A stretch of DNA of 64,000 nt from CAZEHO01 sp964511945 (GTDB lineage: Bacteria > Actinomycetota > Acidimicrobiia > Spongiisociales > UBA11373): positions 7,122-71,121 of the forward strand of contig CAZEHO010000013.1 of the NCBI GenBank assembly GCA_964511945.1, written 5' to 3'. Below the pieces are notes generated by a model. The model saw nothing but the letters and a program-made list of their open reading frames with translations. It was not told the origin of the DNA and ran no database searches. The position numbers were made by a program, and so were the translations under genes. Numbering within the stretch: the first letter of the stretch is position 1; each line of letters begins with the position of its first letter. This document shows, piece by piece, positions 35,100 to 44,200 of this stretch.

Positions 35100-36200
35100 G
35101 TGAAACCCCCGAGCACCGTCCGCGACGTCCTGGACAACCTGGAGGGCCTCGCGCCATCGTCGAAGGCAGCATCCTGGGATGTGGTCGGCCTCCAGTTGGG
35201 GGACCCCGATGCGGAGGTGGGCTCGATCGCAGTTGCCCACGAGGCCACCGGCGCAGTGGTCTCACACCTCGAGGAGGAGCCGGCCGACCTGCTTGTGACC
35301 TACCACCCGCTGCTGTTCCGGCCGGTACGGCGGATGGTGGCCGGGGCAAGCCCCGACGGGAGGGCGTTCAGGTTGATCCGCTCCGGCATTGCGCTCATCG
35401 TTGCGCACACCAGCTTCGACGTAGCGCCGGGAGGGAGCGCCGACGCGCTGGCGGAGAGCCTCGGCCTCGGCGGCATCCGGTCCTTCGGACCGGTGTGGGG
35501 GTCCGATGCGGTCAAGATCGTCACCTTCGCACCCGAGCTCGCGGTGGATGAGGTTTCGGCCGCGATGGCCGATGCGGGCGCCGGTGTAATCGGGCGCTAT
35601 CGAGGGTGCTCGTTCCGAGGAGCAGGCCTCGGAGCGTTCATCGCGCCGGAGGAGTCCTCCCCTGCGACCGGGACCGCCGGCGCAGCGAACCTGGAGCCGG
35701 AGGTGCGCATTGAGATGGTGTGCCCGGCGGCATTCCGTGACCGGGTCGTGGCTGCACTCGTCAGTGCGCATCCCTATGAGGAACCGGCCTTCGACGTCTA
35801 CGAACGGCGCGGCGACGCAGGGTTCGTGGGGAGGGTCGGCGAATTGCCCGGTCCGGAGCCCCTCGAGCGGGTGGCCGAATCGGTGTTCGGCACGCTCGGC
35901 AGGCAAGGCCGGGTTGCCGGGGATGGCCGGCAACGGGTCGCCACGCTCGCCGTGGTTCCGGGCTCGGGCGGCGATCTGATTGGGGAAGCTGCGGCGGCCG
36001 GGGCCGATGCGATCGTGACCGGGGACGTTTCCCACCACAGGGCTCGGGCTGCAGTGGAGCGCGGCATTGCCATCATCGATGCCGGCCACGCTGCGACCGA
36101 ACGTCCCGGCCTGGCGAGGCTGTACGCTGCGGTCTCGGAGATCACCGGCAATGTGGTGGATCTGCGAAACGTCGACCCCGACCCGTGGAGGACGATCTGA
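35100..36200 (+). CDS. Nif3-like dinuclear metal-centre hydrolase (YqfO type)
   Basis: 366 residues from GTG 35100; TTG 35067 is an alternative in-frame start. It follows the long YqfO form with a central insert of ~110 residues. Motifs: WDVVGLQLGDP, LLVTYHPLLFRPV, VAHTSFDVAPGG, HPYEEPAFDVY (in the insert), GDVSHHRARAAVE and IIDAGHAATE. Family members hold two metals. The usual HHP reads YHP here (Tyr68-His69), so one ligand may be altered. The protein belongs to a three-gene set with a zinc-ribbon protein and RNase H, common in Actinomycetota. Confidence 0.85.
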   Translation: MKPPSTVRDVLDNLEGLAPSSKAASWDVVGLQLGDPDAEVGSIAVAHEATGAVVSHLEEEPADLLVTYHPLLFRPVRRMVAGASPDGRAFRLIRSGIALIVAHTSFDVAPGGSADALAESLGLGGIRSFGPVWGSDAVKIVTFAPELAVDEVSAAMADAGAGVIGRYRGCSFRGAGLGAFIAPEESSPATGTAGAANLEPEVRIEMVCPAAFRDRVVAALVSAHPYEEPAFDVYERRGDAGFVGRVGELPGPEPLERVAESVFGTLGRQGRVAGDGRQRVATLAVVPGSGGDLIGEAAAAGADAIVTGDVSHHRARAAVERGIAIIDAGHAATERPGLARLYAAVSEITGNVVDLRNVDPDPWRTI

Positions 36201-36913
36201 TGCAGGAGTTCCGGAGCCTGGAGGATCTCCTCGATCTGCAGGTGATCGATTCCGAGATCGATCGGTTGCTGCATCGCCGTCAGTCACTCCCGGAACTGGA
36301 GACGTACCGCGAAGCGAGCTCGAACCTTGAGGGAATCGAAGACGAGATCACCGAAGTGGCCGTCCGCCTGCGAGAAGCCGACCTGGCATCAGACAAGGCC
36401 GACGGGGAACTGCAGATGGTCGAAGACAAGCTGCAACGCGAGGAGCAGCGCCTGTTCGCCGGTGGCCTCAGCGCCAGAGATGCCGAGCACCTCCGCCAGG
36501 AGGTGGAGATGCTGCGGCGCCAGGTGTCCGAGCGGGAAACCGAGATCCTGACGGAGATGGACCGCAAAGATGCGGCCGACCGGGAGATGGCGGCACTGCA
36601 AGAACGGCGTGCGGCGGCCGAACATGATAAGGACGCAGTCGAGAAGCTGATCGTCGAGTCGTGGAAGGGCATCGACACCGACATCGCCCGCCAGGAGGAG
36701 CGGAAGCAAGACGTCGTCGGGCTGATCGAGCCCGGTCTGCTGTCCCTCTATGAGGAACTGCGGCCGATGAAAGAGGGCGTGGCGGTCGGCCGCCTCGCCG
36801 AGGGGACCTGCGGCGGATGCCATCTCAAACTCTCGGCCGCCGAGGAAACCCAGGTGAAACGGGGAGATCCGCCGCGCTGCCTGCACTGCCGGCGAATCCT
36901 CGTTCCGCAATGA
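36200..36913 (+). CDS. Coiled-coil protein with C-terminal zinc ribbon
   Basis: 237 residues from ATG 36200 (TGATG overlap with the Nif3 stop, GGAGGA 8 nt before it). The first ~170 residues form a long charged coiled coil (e.g. EDAEHLRQEVEMLRRQVSE region). The C-terminus has a C4-type zinc finger, CGGC and CLHC separated by ~20 residues. Its partner Nif3 gene and the RNase H gene follow the same order in many actinobacteria. Biochemical role unknown. Confidence 0.8.
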   Translation: MQEFRSLEDLLDLQVIDSEIDRLLHRRQSLPELETYREASSNLEGIEDEITEVAVRLREADLASDKADGELQMVEDKLQREEQRLFAGGLSARDAEHLRQEVEMLRRQVSERETEILTEMDRKDAADREMAALQERRAAAEHDKDAVEKLIVESWKGIDTDIARQEERKQDVVGLIEPGLLSLYEELRPMKEGVAVGRLAEGTCGGCHLKLSAAEETQVKRGDPPRCLHCRRILVPQ

Positions 36914-37329
36914 GCGGCCGCTTCGTCCTGTACTGCGACGGAGCGTCGCGCGGTAATCCCGGACCGTCGTCGATCGGAGCGGTGCTCTACGGTCCCGAGG
37001 GGGAGGAGGCCGCCACGATCAGCGGCGCCATCGGAGTCACTACGAACAATGTGGCCGAGTACGAAGCACTGATCGCCGGGTTGGAGGCCGCCATCGAGGC
37101 CGGCGCAGATGACCTGGAGATCCGGCTCGATAGCCAGCTTCTGGTTCGCCAGATCACCGGCGAGTACCGGGTCAAGGCTCCGAATCTCAAGCCGCTGTAC
37201 CTGAGAGTTGCCCGGCTGCTGCGCCGTATCCAGACGGTCGGCGTCATCCATGTCCGGCGGGAACTCAACACCGTGGCGGACCGCCTCGCCAACGAGGCGC
37301 TGGACGCCCTCGACGCCATCGACGAATGA
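36910..37329 (+). CDS. RNase H-like protein
   Basis: 139 residues, ATG in a 4-nt overlap with the zinc-ribbon gene. The RNase HI fold opens FVLYCDGASRGNPGP (Asp10), then NNVAEYEALIAGL (Glu50), RLDSQLLVRQ (Asp74) and a late NTVADRLAN with the fourth acidic residue. It removes RNA from RNA/DNA hybrids. The next gene starts inside its end. Confidence 0.87.
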   Translation: MSGRFVLYCDGASRGNPGPSSIGAVLYGPEGEEAATISGAIGVTTNNVAEYEALIAGLEAAIEAGADDLEIRLDSQLLVRQITGEYRVKAPNLKPLYLRVARLLRRIQTVGVIHVRRELNTVADRLANEALDALDAIDE

Positions 37330-37856
37330 TTCTCTGGCACGTCGGGGCGACCCTGGCCGCCGTTCGCTACGTCTATCGGGACCCTGCGATGGATCTGCGC
37401 TGGGTCGTCGTGGGCTCGCTGCTGCCGGACCTGATAGACAAACCGATTGGCTCGGTGTTCTGGCATGACACCTTTGGGACGCACCGACTCGTTGCCCATG
37501 CCCTGCTGTTTCCGGTGGTGCTGTTCTTCGTCGTCCTGGTGGTGACCCGAGGGGGACCAATGCGCAAGGCGCTGGTCGGCCTGGTCATCGGTGCGCTGTT
37601 TCATCTCGCTCTCGATGCCGCCTGGGCCGATCCGGAGAGCTTCTGGTGGCCCCTCTTCGGATGGGAACTCCCCACTCAAGCCGACAGTGCGATCGGCCCG
37701 CTGCTGCGGCGGATGGTCACCGATCCACGGGTATGGGTCGGAGAGGCGGTCGGCGCCGCGTTCCTGGCCTCTCTGTGGATGCGCTATCTCCGGGAGCCCG
37801 GCGCCCGGCAGGTGGCGCTGAGGAAGGGAACGATCCCGATGCCAACGCGTCACTAA
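37326..37856 (+). CDS. Membrane-bound metal-dependent hydrolase family (DUF457/YdjM-like)
   Basis: 176 residues, ATG in a 4-nt overlap with the RNase H gene. Four to five helices, with SLLPDLIDKP near residue 33, a FGTHRLVAHAL histidine motif and a FHLALDAAWADPESFWWP motif, as in the YdjM group. Function poorly known. The last gene of the Nif3 operon; its TAA overlaps the convergent permease stop by 3 nt. Confidence 0.75.
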   Translation: MILWHVGATLAAVRYVYRDPAMDLRWVVVGSLLPDLIDKPIGSVFWHDTFGTHRLVAHALLFPVVLFFVVLVVTRGGPMRKALVGLVIGALFHLALDAAWADPESFWWPLFGWELPTQADSAIGPLLRRMVTDPRVWVGEAVGAAFLASLWMRYLREPGARQVALRKGTIPMPTRH

Positions 37857-38641
37857 GCGCCGCCGCCGGGACCACTCGCCCGGGTCCTCCCGACCATCCG
37901 GATCCCGGCGACGACCAGCAGTCCGGCCAGCAGGCGTCGCAGCAACGCGGCGGGAAGCTCCAGCGCCAGCAGCGCGCCACCGACGCCGCCGACGATGCCG
38001 CCTGCTCCGAGGACGAGTGCCAGCGGCCAATCGACCCGATCGGAGCGGGCGTGTGTGATCGCGGCGACGAGAGCGGTTGGGACGATCACGGCGAGCGACG
38101 TTGCCTGAGCCACGTGCTGCGGGAAGGCGTAGAGAGCAACGAGACCGGGAACGAAGATGAACCCACCACCGACCCCCAGCAGCGCAGCCAGGGTCCCGGC
38201 CACGAGACCGACGCCGAGCATCCCGATGGCTGATGCATCGAGATCGACCGCCGAGGCGGTGGCCACCGTCTCCGCCGCGTCACCGCCGGAAAAGATCATC
38301 CGCAGGGCGGCGACGATGATGAGTGCGAGGAACGCTCGTGCCAGCCACAACTCGGAGACCCGGGCGAAGAACCGGGCGCCCGCGTAGGCACCTGCGATGG
38401 CGCCTGTCACGAGGAGGGCCGCAGTCGGCCAGTGGACCCGGCCGTCGAGTGCCAGCGGAACCGCGGCGGCACCGGCCGCGACCACCATCGAAGTAATCGA
38501 CGTGGCGTGGGCCCGGCTCTGTGCCACCCCGAGCGCCAGCACCATGCCCGGCACCATGATCACCCCGCCGCCGACCCCGAAAAGACCCCCGACGAACCCG
38601 GCCGAGAGGCCGAGGAGCGCGGCAACGGCAGAGGCGGGCAC
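37853..38641 (-). CDS. TauE/SafE (TSUP) family permease
   Basis: 262 residues, 8 helices in two similar halves; each half starts with a GGGVIMVPG/GVGGGFIFVPG-type motif, the TSUP signature. Members carry sulfite, sulfoacetate or other small anions out of the cell. Overlaps the stop of the LLM oxidoreductase gene upstream by 1 nt, so it may be co-expressed with it. Confidence 0.85.
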   Translation of the reverse strand: MPASAVAALLGLSAGFVGGLFGVGGGVIMVPGMVLALGVAQSRAHATSITSMVVAAGAAAVPLALDGRVHWPTAALLVTGAIAGAYAGARFFARVSELWLARAFLALIIVAALRMIFSGGDAAETVATASAVDLDASAIGMLGVGLVAGTLAALLGVGGGFIFVPGLVALYAFPQHVAQATSLAVIVPTALVAAITHARSDRVDWPLALVLGAGGIVGGVGGALLALELPAALLRRLLAGLLVVAGIRMVGRTRASGPGGGA

Positions 38642-39627
38642 TACCTGAGGGCGCGCAGGCGGGGGAGGGCCTCCTCGCCGAGGAGTCGAATGGTTGCTTC
38701 CTGATCGAGCGAGGTGATCTGGATCCCCACCGTGTCTGCCCCGACCTCCTCGACCAGCGGCCGGTAGGTGTCGACGATGTCGTCGACGCTGGAAACGATC
38801 GAGTAGCGACTCAACACCTCATCGCGCGGCAGTTCGTCCGCCCGGGTCCGCAACTCCTTCGGATCGACTGCCTCCAGGCGTCCCGGGGCTCGCAGCCCGC
38901 GCCAGGCGAGCAGAGCCTGCCAGGCCTCGTCCTGGCTGTGAGCGAAGATCGACCATCGTGTCGCCAGGATCTTCGGAGGAGGAGCGTCCGCCTCGAAGGC
39001 GGCGACCCGGGCAGGATCGATCACGCGTTCGATGGTCACCGCCGGATCCTTGACGCTTGTGATGATCCCTTGGGCCATCGTGGCTGCGAGTGCTGCCGAT
39101 TTGGGGCCCCCGGCGGCCATCCAGATGGGAACGTCACCGATCGGCGGACTGTACAGCCGGGCCCGATCGGTGGTGTAGTACTCACCGGAGTGGCTGAGCT
39201 TTTCTCCGTCCAGAAGACGCCGCAGGATCTCCAGGGCTTCGCGCATACGGGCGGCGCGCTCCGCGTACTTCGGGAACGGATACCCGAGCGGACCCTCGTT
39301 GATGTTCTCTCCGGTTCCGACTCCGAGGTCGAACCGGCCGTTCGAGAGGCGATCGATGGTCGCCGACGCCTGTGCCACGACCGCCGGATGGAATCGAAAC
39401 AGGGGGGTGGTCACGCCGGTGGCGATCCGCACACGTTCTGTCGCCGTGGCGATTGCACCGAGCGTTGAATAGGCGAATCCGGCGGCACCGTGGTCATCCA
39501 CCCACGGATGGAAGCGCTCCGAAACCACCAGGCCGTCGAAGCCGACCGATTCGGCGAGTGCGGCATGGCCGACGAGGGTCTCGGGCTGCCACTGCTCGTG
39601 GCCGCAGAAGTACGAGAAGTTCGTCAC
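38641..39627 (-). CDS. LLM-class F420-dependent oxidoreductase (F420 G6P-like family)
   Basis: 328 residues from GTG 39627 with AAAGGA 8 nt before it. The start, TNFSYFCGHEQWQPETLVGHA, and ERFHPW, RVRIATGVTTPLFRFHP and GRFDLGVGTGENINEGPLG mark the luciferase-like TIM barrel related to F420-dependent glucose-6-phosphate dehydrogenase. It probably uses coenzyme F420, which supports an actinobacterial host. Substrate unknown. A longer frame, up to 41502, is shadow sequence inside CapA. Confidence 0.83.
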   Translation of the reverse strand: MTNFSYFCGHEQWQPETLVGHAALAESVGFDGLVVSERFHPWVDDHGAAGFAYSTLGAIATATERVRIATGVTTPLFRFHPAVVAQASATIDRLSNGRFDLGVGTGENINEGPLGYPFPKYAERAARMREALEILRRLLDGEKLSHSGEYYTTDRARLYSPPIGDVPIWMAAGGPKSAALAATMAQGIITSVKDPAVTIERVIDPARVAAFEADAPPPKILATRWSIFAHSQDEAWQALLAWRGLRAPGRLEAVDPKELRTRADELPRDEVLSRYSIVSSVDDIVDTYRPLVEEVGADTVGIQITSLDQEATIRLLGEEALPRLRALR

Positions 39628-39739
39628 CGGCGGGTCCTTTCGATCCTGGGCTCTCAATGATGCCAATCCCGGGGGCGAGCGGGCGAAACCTTTGGCTGGC
39701 GGGTCAAGGCCGGTGCAGGGAGAAGAAGGGAGTTCCTGC

Positions 39740-40417
39740 ATGCAAGCCTGGCAGAAGTACGCCGCCGAGGTCCACGGGACGTTCGTCCTGCCAGTCCGTT
39801 GCTCGCCTGGGCAGATTGCAGATCCGCACATCCCGGAGGTTCGGCCATACGGTGAGAACCCGTACGCCGGGTACGACGACCCGGGTGGCGATCCATTCCT
39901 GTTCCGTGCGCGTGCCGACGATCGCGCCCGGGAGATGCAGCGGGTGGCCGGGATCAACTCCGGCGGCGAGGCCGTTGCGAACAGTCTCGATCTCCTGCGC
40001 GACGATGCCGGAGCCAGCGCCACTGCGGTGACGATCGGCGGTCTCGATCTGGTGATCTTCTGGAACGCCGGGCAAGCGTCGGCGTTCGACGACCGTGCCA
40101 TCAACACCGGGCGCGACGTCGGATCCGCGGGCGTCTTCATCCCGGTGGCCGATGGGCGGATGTTGTCCTCCGAAACGATCGCCGGCGAGATTCGAGACCT
40201 GGAGACCGGGTCCCTGTGGTCGATCTCCGGGCAAGGCGTCGACGGTCTACTGGAGGGTTCAACCATGGACTGGATTCCCCACCTCGACACCTTCTGGTCT
40301 GCCCGTCGAGTTATCAGCCCGGAACCGCACTCGTCGGCTCCTGAGGAGGGACCGGCCAGGTTCGATTCTGAGCACATCCACGACCGAAGGTGCCTGCAGC
40401 TCCGGGCGGGTTCATAG
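39740..40417 (+). CDS. DUF3179-like protein, apparently lacking the usual N-terminal signal
   Basis: 225 residues from ATG 39740 (GAAGAAGGGA upstream). The DUF3179 pattern is seen: PYGENPYAGYDDPGGDPFLF, RVAGINSGGEAVANSLDLL, TIGGLDLVIFWNAGQASAFDD, GRDVGSAGVFIPVADGRML, DLETGSLWSISGQGVDGLL and a late WSARRVISPEP. Family proteins are normally exported lipoproteins; no signal peptide is found here and the first ~35 residues do not look like the family, so the gene may be 5'-truncated. Function of the family unknown. Confidence 0.6.
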   Translation: MQAWQKYAAEVHGTFVLPVRCSPGQIADPHIPEVRPYGENPYAGYDDPGGDPFLFRARADDRAREMQRVAGINSGGEAVANSLDLLRDDAGASATAVTIGGLDLVIFWNAGQASAFDDRAINTGRDVGSAGVFIPVADGRMLSSETIAGEIRDLETGSLWSISGQGVDGLLEGSTMDWIPHLDTFWSARRVISPEPHSSAPEEGPARFDSEHIHDRRCLQLRAGS

Positions 40418-40428
40418 ACTCTGGCGTC

Positions 40429-41565
40429 ATGAGGGGAGTTGCCGGTGCCCTGTTGCTGTGTCTGATTGCCGCTTGCGGCGATGCCGCGACGGGCGCGCCT
40501 CAGGCAGCTCTGGTGGTCGAGTCCACCGGAGCTGTCCCCGTGACCACCGCCGTTGTCCCGCCGGCCGCCACCACGACGCGAGCGCCGGCGGCAACGACAG
40601 ATCCGTCCACTGCTACCGCGTCGTCGAGCACCACCACGAGCACCACTTCGACAACAACTGTGCCGCCAAAGGAACGCCTCGTCATTCACGCCGTCGGCGA
40701 TGTCGGATTGAGCTCGGCCCAGCACGGGGCGTTCCTGGTCGAGGGATACGAGATCGCCTGGAACGGGCTCGATGGGATCTTCGAGCGAGACGATCTCACG
40801 ATCATCAATCTCGAGTGCAACCCGTCCGAGTTGGGGACGGCGCTGGTGAAGAAGTACGCGTTTCGCTGCGATCCCGGGTCCCTCCCGGTTGCGGCGGCGG
40901 CCGGAATCGAAGTCGCCAACCTGGGCAACAACCACAGCGGTGACTACGGGCTCGAAGCGCTGGTCGATGGTCGGCGCAACGTGATGGCGTCCGGCATGAC
41001 CCCGATCGGCGCCGGTGCCGATCTCGAAGAGGCGAATCGGCCTGCGCTCTTCGACGTCGGCGGCTGGCGGATCTCCGTCGTCGGCATGTCGTCGATCAGC
41101 GGCGGCGACTACTGGTGGGCGGAGCCGGGGAAGCCGGGTGTGGCGCCGGCCTGGGAAGACAACATCAGAACATCGGTGGCCGCTGCCGCCGAGCAAGCGG
41201 ACATCGTCATCGTCATGGTCCACTGGGGCATCGAGGCGTGGACGGAACCCGCTGCAGTGGATGTCGACCGGGCCGCCGTCATGATCGAAGCCGGTGCCGA
41301 CGTCATCGTGGGTCACCACTCCCATCAACTGCAGCCCCTGGAGTTCCTCGGTGAGGTTCCGGTGTTCTGGAGCCTCGGGGACTTCGTTTGGCCGGTCCTC
41401 GAGTGGCGATCCGAGGAGTCGGCGATCGCCGAAATCATCGTGGAGCCCGACGGAACGGTCTCCGCCCGCATGATTCCTGCCTACATCGTGTCTCACGGCC
41501 ACCCGGAACTTCGCGGCGACCCGGATCCGTCACTCGAAGTCGATGATGCAGGGCCGGAGGCGTGA
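40429..41565 (+). CDS. CapA-family poly-gamma-glutamate/capsule metallophosphatase-like lipoprotein
   Basis: 378 residues from ATG 40429. The lipoprotein signal ends LLCLIAAC; a Thr/Ser/Pro-rich linker spans ~40-85. The calcineurin-like CapA domain has IHAVGDVGLSS, NLECN, NLGNNHSGDYGLEAL, VHWGIEAW, GADVIVGHHSHQLQPLEFLG and SLGDFVW. CapA proteins take part in capsule synthesis or export. It could serve the glycan locus. Its stop overlaps the next gene's GTG start. Confidence 0.85.
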   Translation: MRGVAGALLLCLIAACGDAATGAPQAALVVESTGAVPVTTAVVPPAATTTRAPAATTDPSTATASSSTTTSTTSTTTVPPKERLVIHAVGDVGLSSAQHGAFLVEGYEIAWNGLDGIFERDDLTIINLECNPSELGTALVKKYAFRCDPGSLPVAAAAGIEVANLGNNHSGDYGLEALVDGRRNVMASGMTPIGAGADLEEANRPALFDVGGWRISVVGMSSISGGDYWWAEPGKPGVAPAWEDNIRTSVAAAAEQADIVIVMVHWGIEAWTEPAAVDVDRAAVMIEAGADVIVGHHSHQLQPLEFLGEVPVFWSLGDFVWPVLEWRSEESAIAEIIVEPDGTVSARMIPAYIVSHGHPELRGDPDPSLEVDDAGPEA

Positions 41566-43173
41566 TTCAACTCTCGGCGATCGGCCGCCGATACAGGGAT
41601 GTGCTCTTCGTTCGAACTCACCCAGCAGCCCTGCCGTTCGCCCTTCTCCTCACCGCGCTGGTAGCCGCCGTTGCGCTCGTCGGGACCACACCCGCCGGCG
41701 CCGCCGTACCAACCACCGGGGTGGGGGATCCCGATCCGAGCGCGGCCGTGTTCTTCTACGACCTGAATCGGGTGCGGGCCAACCCGCAGCTCCTGGTCGA
41801 CGAGTACGGCGTCGATGTCGACCCGGATTCGATCGCGGCACGGCCGCCCCTGGCGCCGTCGGCAGAGCTACTGGATTCAGCGGAGTTCAAGGCTGAGGAG
41901 ATGAATGACTTCTCCTACTTCGCCCATCAGAGTCTGGTGACGGGCATCTGGCCGAATCGGCTGGCACGATTGTCCGGATTCCCGCTCCCGGCCTACTACC
42001 CGGACGACGCCAACAACATCGAGTCGATCATGTGGGGTTCGTCGAACGAGTTCATCGCACTCCAGGCGCTGCTGGAGAGCCCACCGCACCGGTACCACCT
42101 GCTCGGGCAGGGGTCCTTCTTCGGTGGTCAGCACGAAGCCGGGGTCGGCACGGACGGCCGCTATTGGACCGTTCACACCGGGGAGCAGGCGAATTGGATG
42201 CCGACGCTCACGGTGTATGTCTTCGAGGATCTCGACGGTGGGGCGGATCTGGATGTCGGGGAGGCGACCGAAGGGGCGACCGTGACGATCGGTGGGGCAG
42301 AACGTGTCACCGGACCCGCAGGGATGGCCGCCGCGCCCGCCGGACCGGGCCTGCATCGTGTCACGGTGCAGCTGCCCGGTGGTTCGGAGTTCGCCTTCGA
42401 CGCCGAGGTCGGCACCAGCAATGCCGAGGTGGAACTTGTCATCCGCTCGGATGGCGGCGTCTCCTGGGTTGGCGCCGGATCGAGGGTCGAGTCCACCGTC
42501 GAATGCCTCGGCGAGGTGGCGACCATCGTCGGCACCGAATCGGCCGATCGGATCGAAGGGACCAGCGGTCGGGACGTGATCGTGGCCTTCGGCGGCGACG
42601 ATGTGGTCTGGGGGTTCGACGGAGACGATCTGGCGTGTCTCGGTGCCGGGGACGACGTGATGTACGCCGGACCCGGGAACGACATAGTCGAAGGTGAAGA
42701 CGGCATGGACGTGATCTTCGGCGGCGCCGGCAACGACGATTTGCGGGGTGGTCGAGGCGACGACGAACTCCACGGGAAACAGGGCGACGACCGTCTGCGG
42801 GGGCACGACGGCAACGACACCCTGCTCGGTGGAGGGCAGCGGGATCGATTCATCGGCGGTGGCGGTACCGATCGGGTGATCTTCAGGAAGCCAAAGAGCA
42901 TCACGGTCAACGTTCCGGAGGGCCGGGCTCACGGTGAGGGCTACGACATTCTGATCAGCATCGAGGTCTTCATCGGCTCGACGGAGTCGGACACGATGAT
43001 CGGCGGCGAAGGACCGGACGTGTTCAAAGGGTGGGGAGGAGACGACCACCTCATCGGGAACGGGGGGGGACGACCGTCTCGCCGGCCAGGGTGGCAATGA
43101 TCTCCTCGAAGGCGGCCCGGGGAACGACATCCTCAACGGTGGGGCCGGGACCAACACCCTGATTCACGACTGA
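41562..43173 (+). pseudogene. Secreted RTX-repeat (GGxGxD) protein with a frameshift at an 8-G run
   Basis: GTG start in a GTGA overlap with capA. The first ~45 residues are a signal peptide; then an all-alpha/CAP-like N-terminal region (LNRVRANPQLLVDEYG, and HSPPHRYHLLG-type ESPPHRYHLL), a beta-sandwich (~200-300), and Ca-binding nonapeptide repeats such as GGDDVVWGFDGDD and GGAGNDDLRGGRGDDELHG. In the present sequence the frame ends at 43100 in an Arg-rich tail. Removing one G from the 43062-43069 run restores DDRLAGQGGNDLLEGG and GGAGTNTLIHD, ending at 43171-43173. So the gene is either phase-variable or the G count is a sequencing error. I give the full restored extent. Confidence 0.75.
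43062..43069 (+). repeat. Homopolymer run of eight G inside the RTX gene
   Basis: Eight consecutive G bases lie in the repeat region of the RTX gene. With eight the frame stops at 43100; with seven the GGxGxD repeats continue to 43173. Such tracts slip during replication and switch surface proteins on or off, and also are where assemblies err. Confidence 0.8.
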
Positions 43174-43199
43174 CGGCACACTCGCGTCCGGGCATGGGC

Positions 43200-43615
43200 G
43201 GTGAGTCCGCCTGTAAGCCGGATTCTGTGCCGGAACGAGCCGGCGGCGACCATCTATCTGGGCCCACCGTTGCCGGCGGGCTCGAGCGGTCTACCCGGAG
43301 CGTTGCGGGCGGGCCACCCTGCTCCTGCTTGACCTTGCTCCCGGTGGGGTTTGCCGAGCCGCCACAGTCGCCTGCGACGCTGGTGGTCTCTTACACCACC
43401 GTTTCACCCTTGCCTGTGCCGACGAACCCGAAGATCCGCGTGGCGGATCCAACGGATCCGCCAACGGGCCCGCAGGGCCCGCGCCATCGGCGGTCTGCTC
43501 TCTGTTGCACTGTCCGTCGGGTTACCCCGCCTGGGCGTTACCCAGCACCGTGCCCTATGGAGTCCGGACTTTCCTCGACACCGCAAGGGTGCCGCGGTCG
43601 CCCGGCGAACTCACC
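43200..43615 (-). ncRNA. rnpB: RNase P RNA (catalytic subunit)
   Basis: About 416 nt on the minus strand. The ends pair as helix P1: GGTGAGTTCGCC at the 5' end (43615-43604) against GGCGGACTCACC at the 3' end (43211-43200), one G-U wobble. The conserved GAGGAAAGTCCGG is found ~50 nt in, an ACAGTGCAACAGAGA-like core follows, and ACAGAATCCGGCTTAC lies next to the 3' end, as in most bacterial rnpB. It matures tRNA 5' ends with RnpA. The G/C-rich spacer 43616-43799 should hold the promoter; no clear -35/-10 pair was seen. Confidence 0.95.
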
Positions 43616-43799
43616 AATCACAAAACGGTAGCCGGGGCGTTCGCGGTTCCGGAGCCGGTCAGCCGTTTCGGGCCCGCTGGCGGCGTTGCCGGGCACGAAA
43701 CGGTTCTACTCCGCGAGCGGCAAGGGGGGCCGGCAACGCGGCGGCGCGGCCGTCGGAGCGAAGCGATTCCTCAGAGCCGAATCGACTCAGCTCCGGCGG

Positions 43800-44192
43800 T
43801 CACTCCGCGCGGTGGTACGCCTCGACCAGGGTGCCACCGGCGGTGCCCAGGATCGCAGCGACGACAGCGCCGAACGCCAGTGTCGAGATAGCAGGGTCGC
43901 CGCCGGCTGCGATTGAGATGATCGAGATGATGGCGAACAGTCCCAGGCCGGCGAGGCCTCCATGAAGGCCTCCGTGAAGTCCCTCACGGAGGGCCCCATG
44001 CTCGCCCGCGATCCGGCCGGCCACCGCTCCGGCGCCGACCTGTGCCGCAAATCCAATCAAGACCAGCACGGCCTGGCCCCCGAATGTGGTGGTATCAGCG
44101 ACACCGGTGAGAAGCAGTGGAGCGGCGACGATGACTGCACCGCCGAGACCGGCAATGATCCCGATGAGTACGGCTCCCCAGTTGGGTCGCAC
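43800..44192 (-). CDS. Small polytopic membrane protein (TIGR04086/DUF3792-like)
   Basis: 130 residues from GTG 44192, about four helices. It begins RPNWGAVLIGIIAGLGGAVIV and carries a G/H-rich loop (LREGLHGGLHGGLAGLG) between helices 3 and 4. The size and topology resemble TIGR04086-type membrane proteins, but identity is not certain. Only 8 nt separate it from the gamma-glutamylcyclotransferase-like gene upstream, so they may share a transcript. Confidence 0.6.
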   Translation of the reverse strand: MRPNWGAVLIGIIAGLGGAVIVAAPLLLTGVADTTTFGGQAVLVLIGFAAQVGAGAVAGRIAGEHGALREGLHGGLHGGLAGLGLFAIISIISIAAGGDPAISTLAFGAVVAAILGTAGGTLVEAYHRAE

Positions 44193-44200
44193 GGAGGGCC

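Noticed and set aside
38641..41502. 953-codon minus frame through DUF3179 and CapA
   Set aside because: Only the part from 39627 to 38641 matches the luciferase family; the rest is antisense to two good plus-strand genes.
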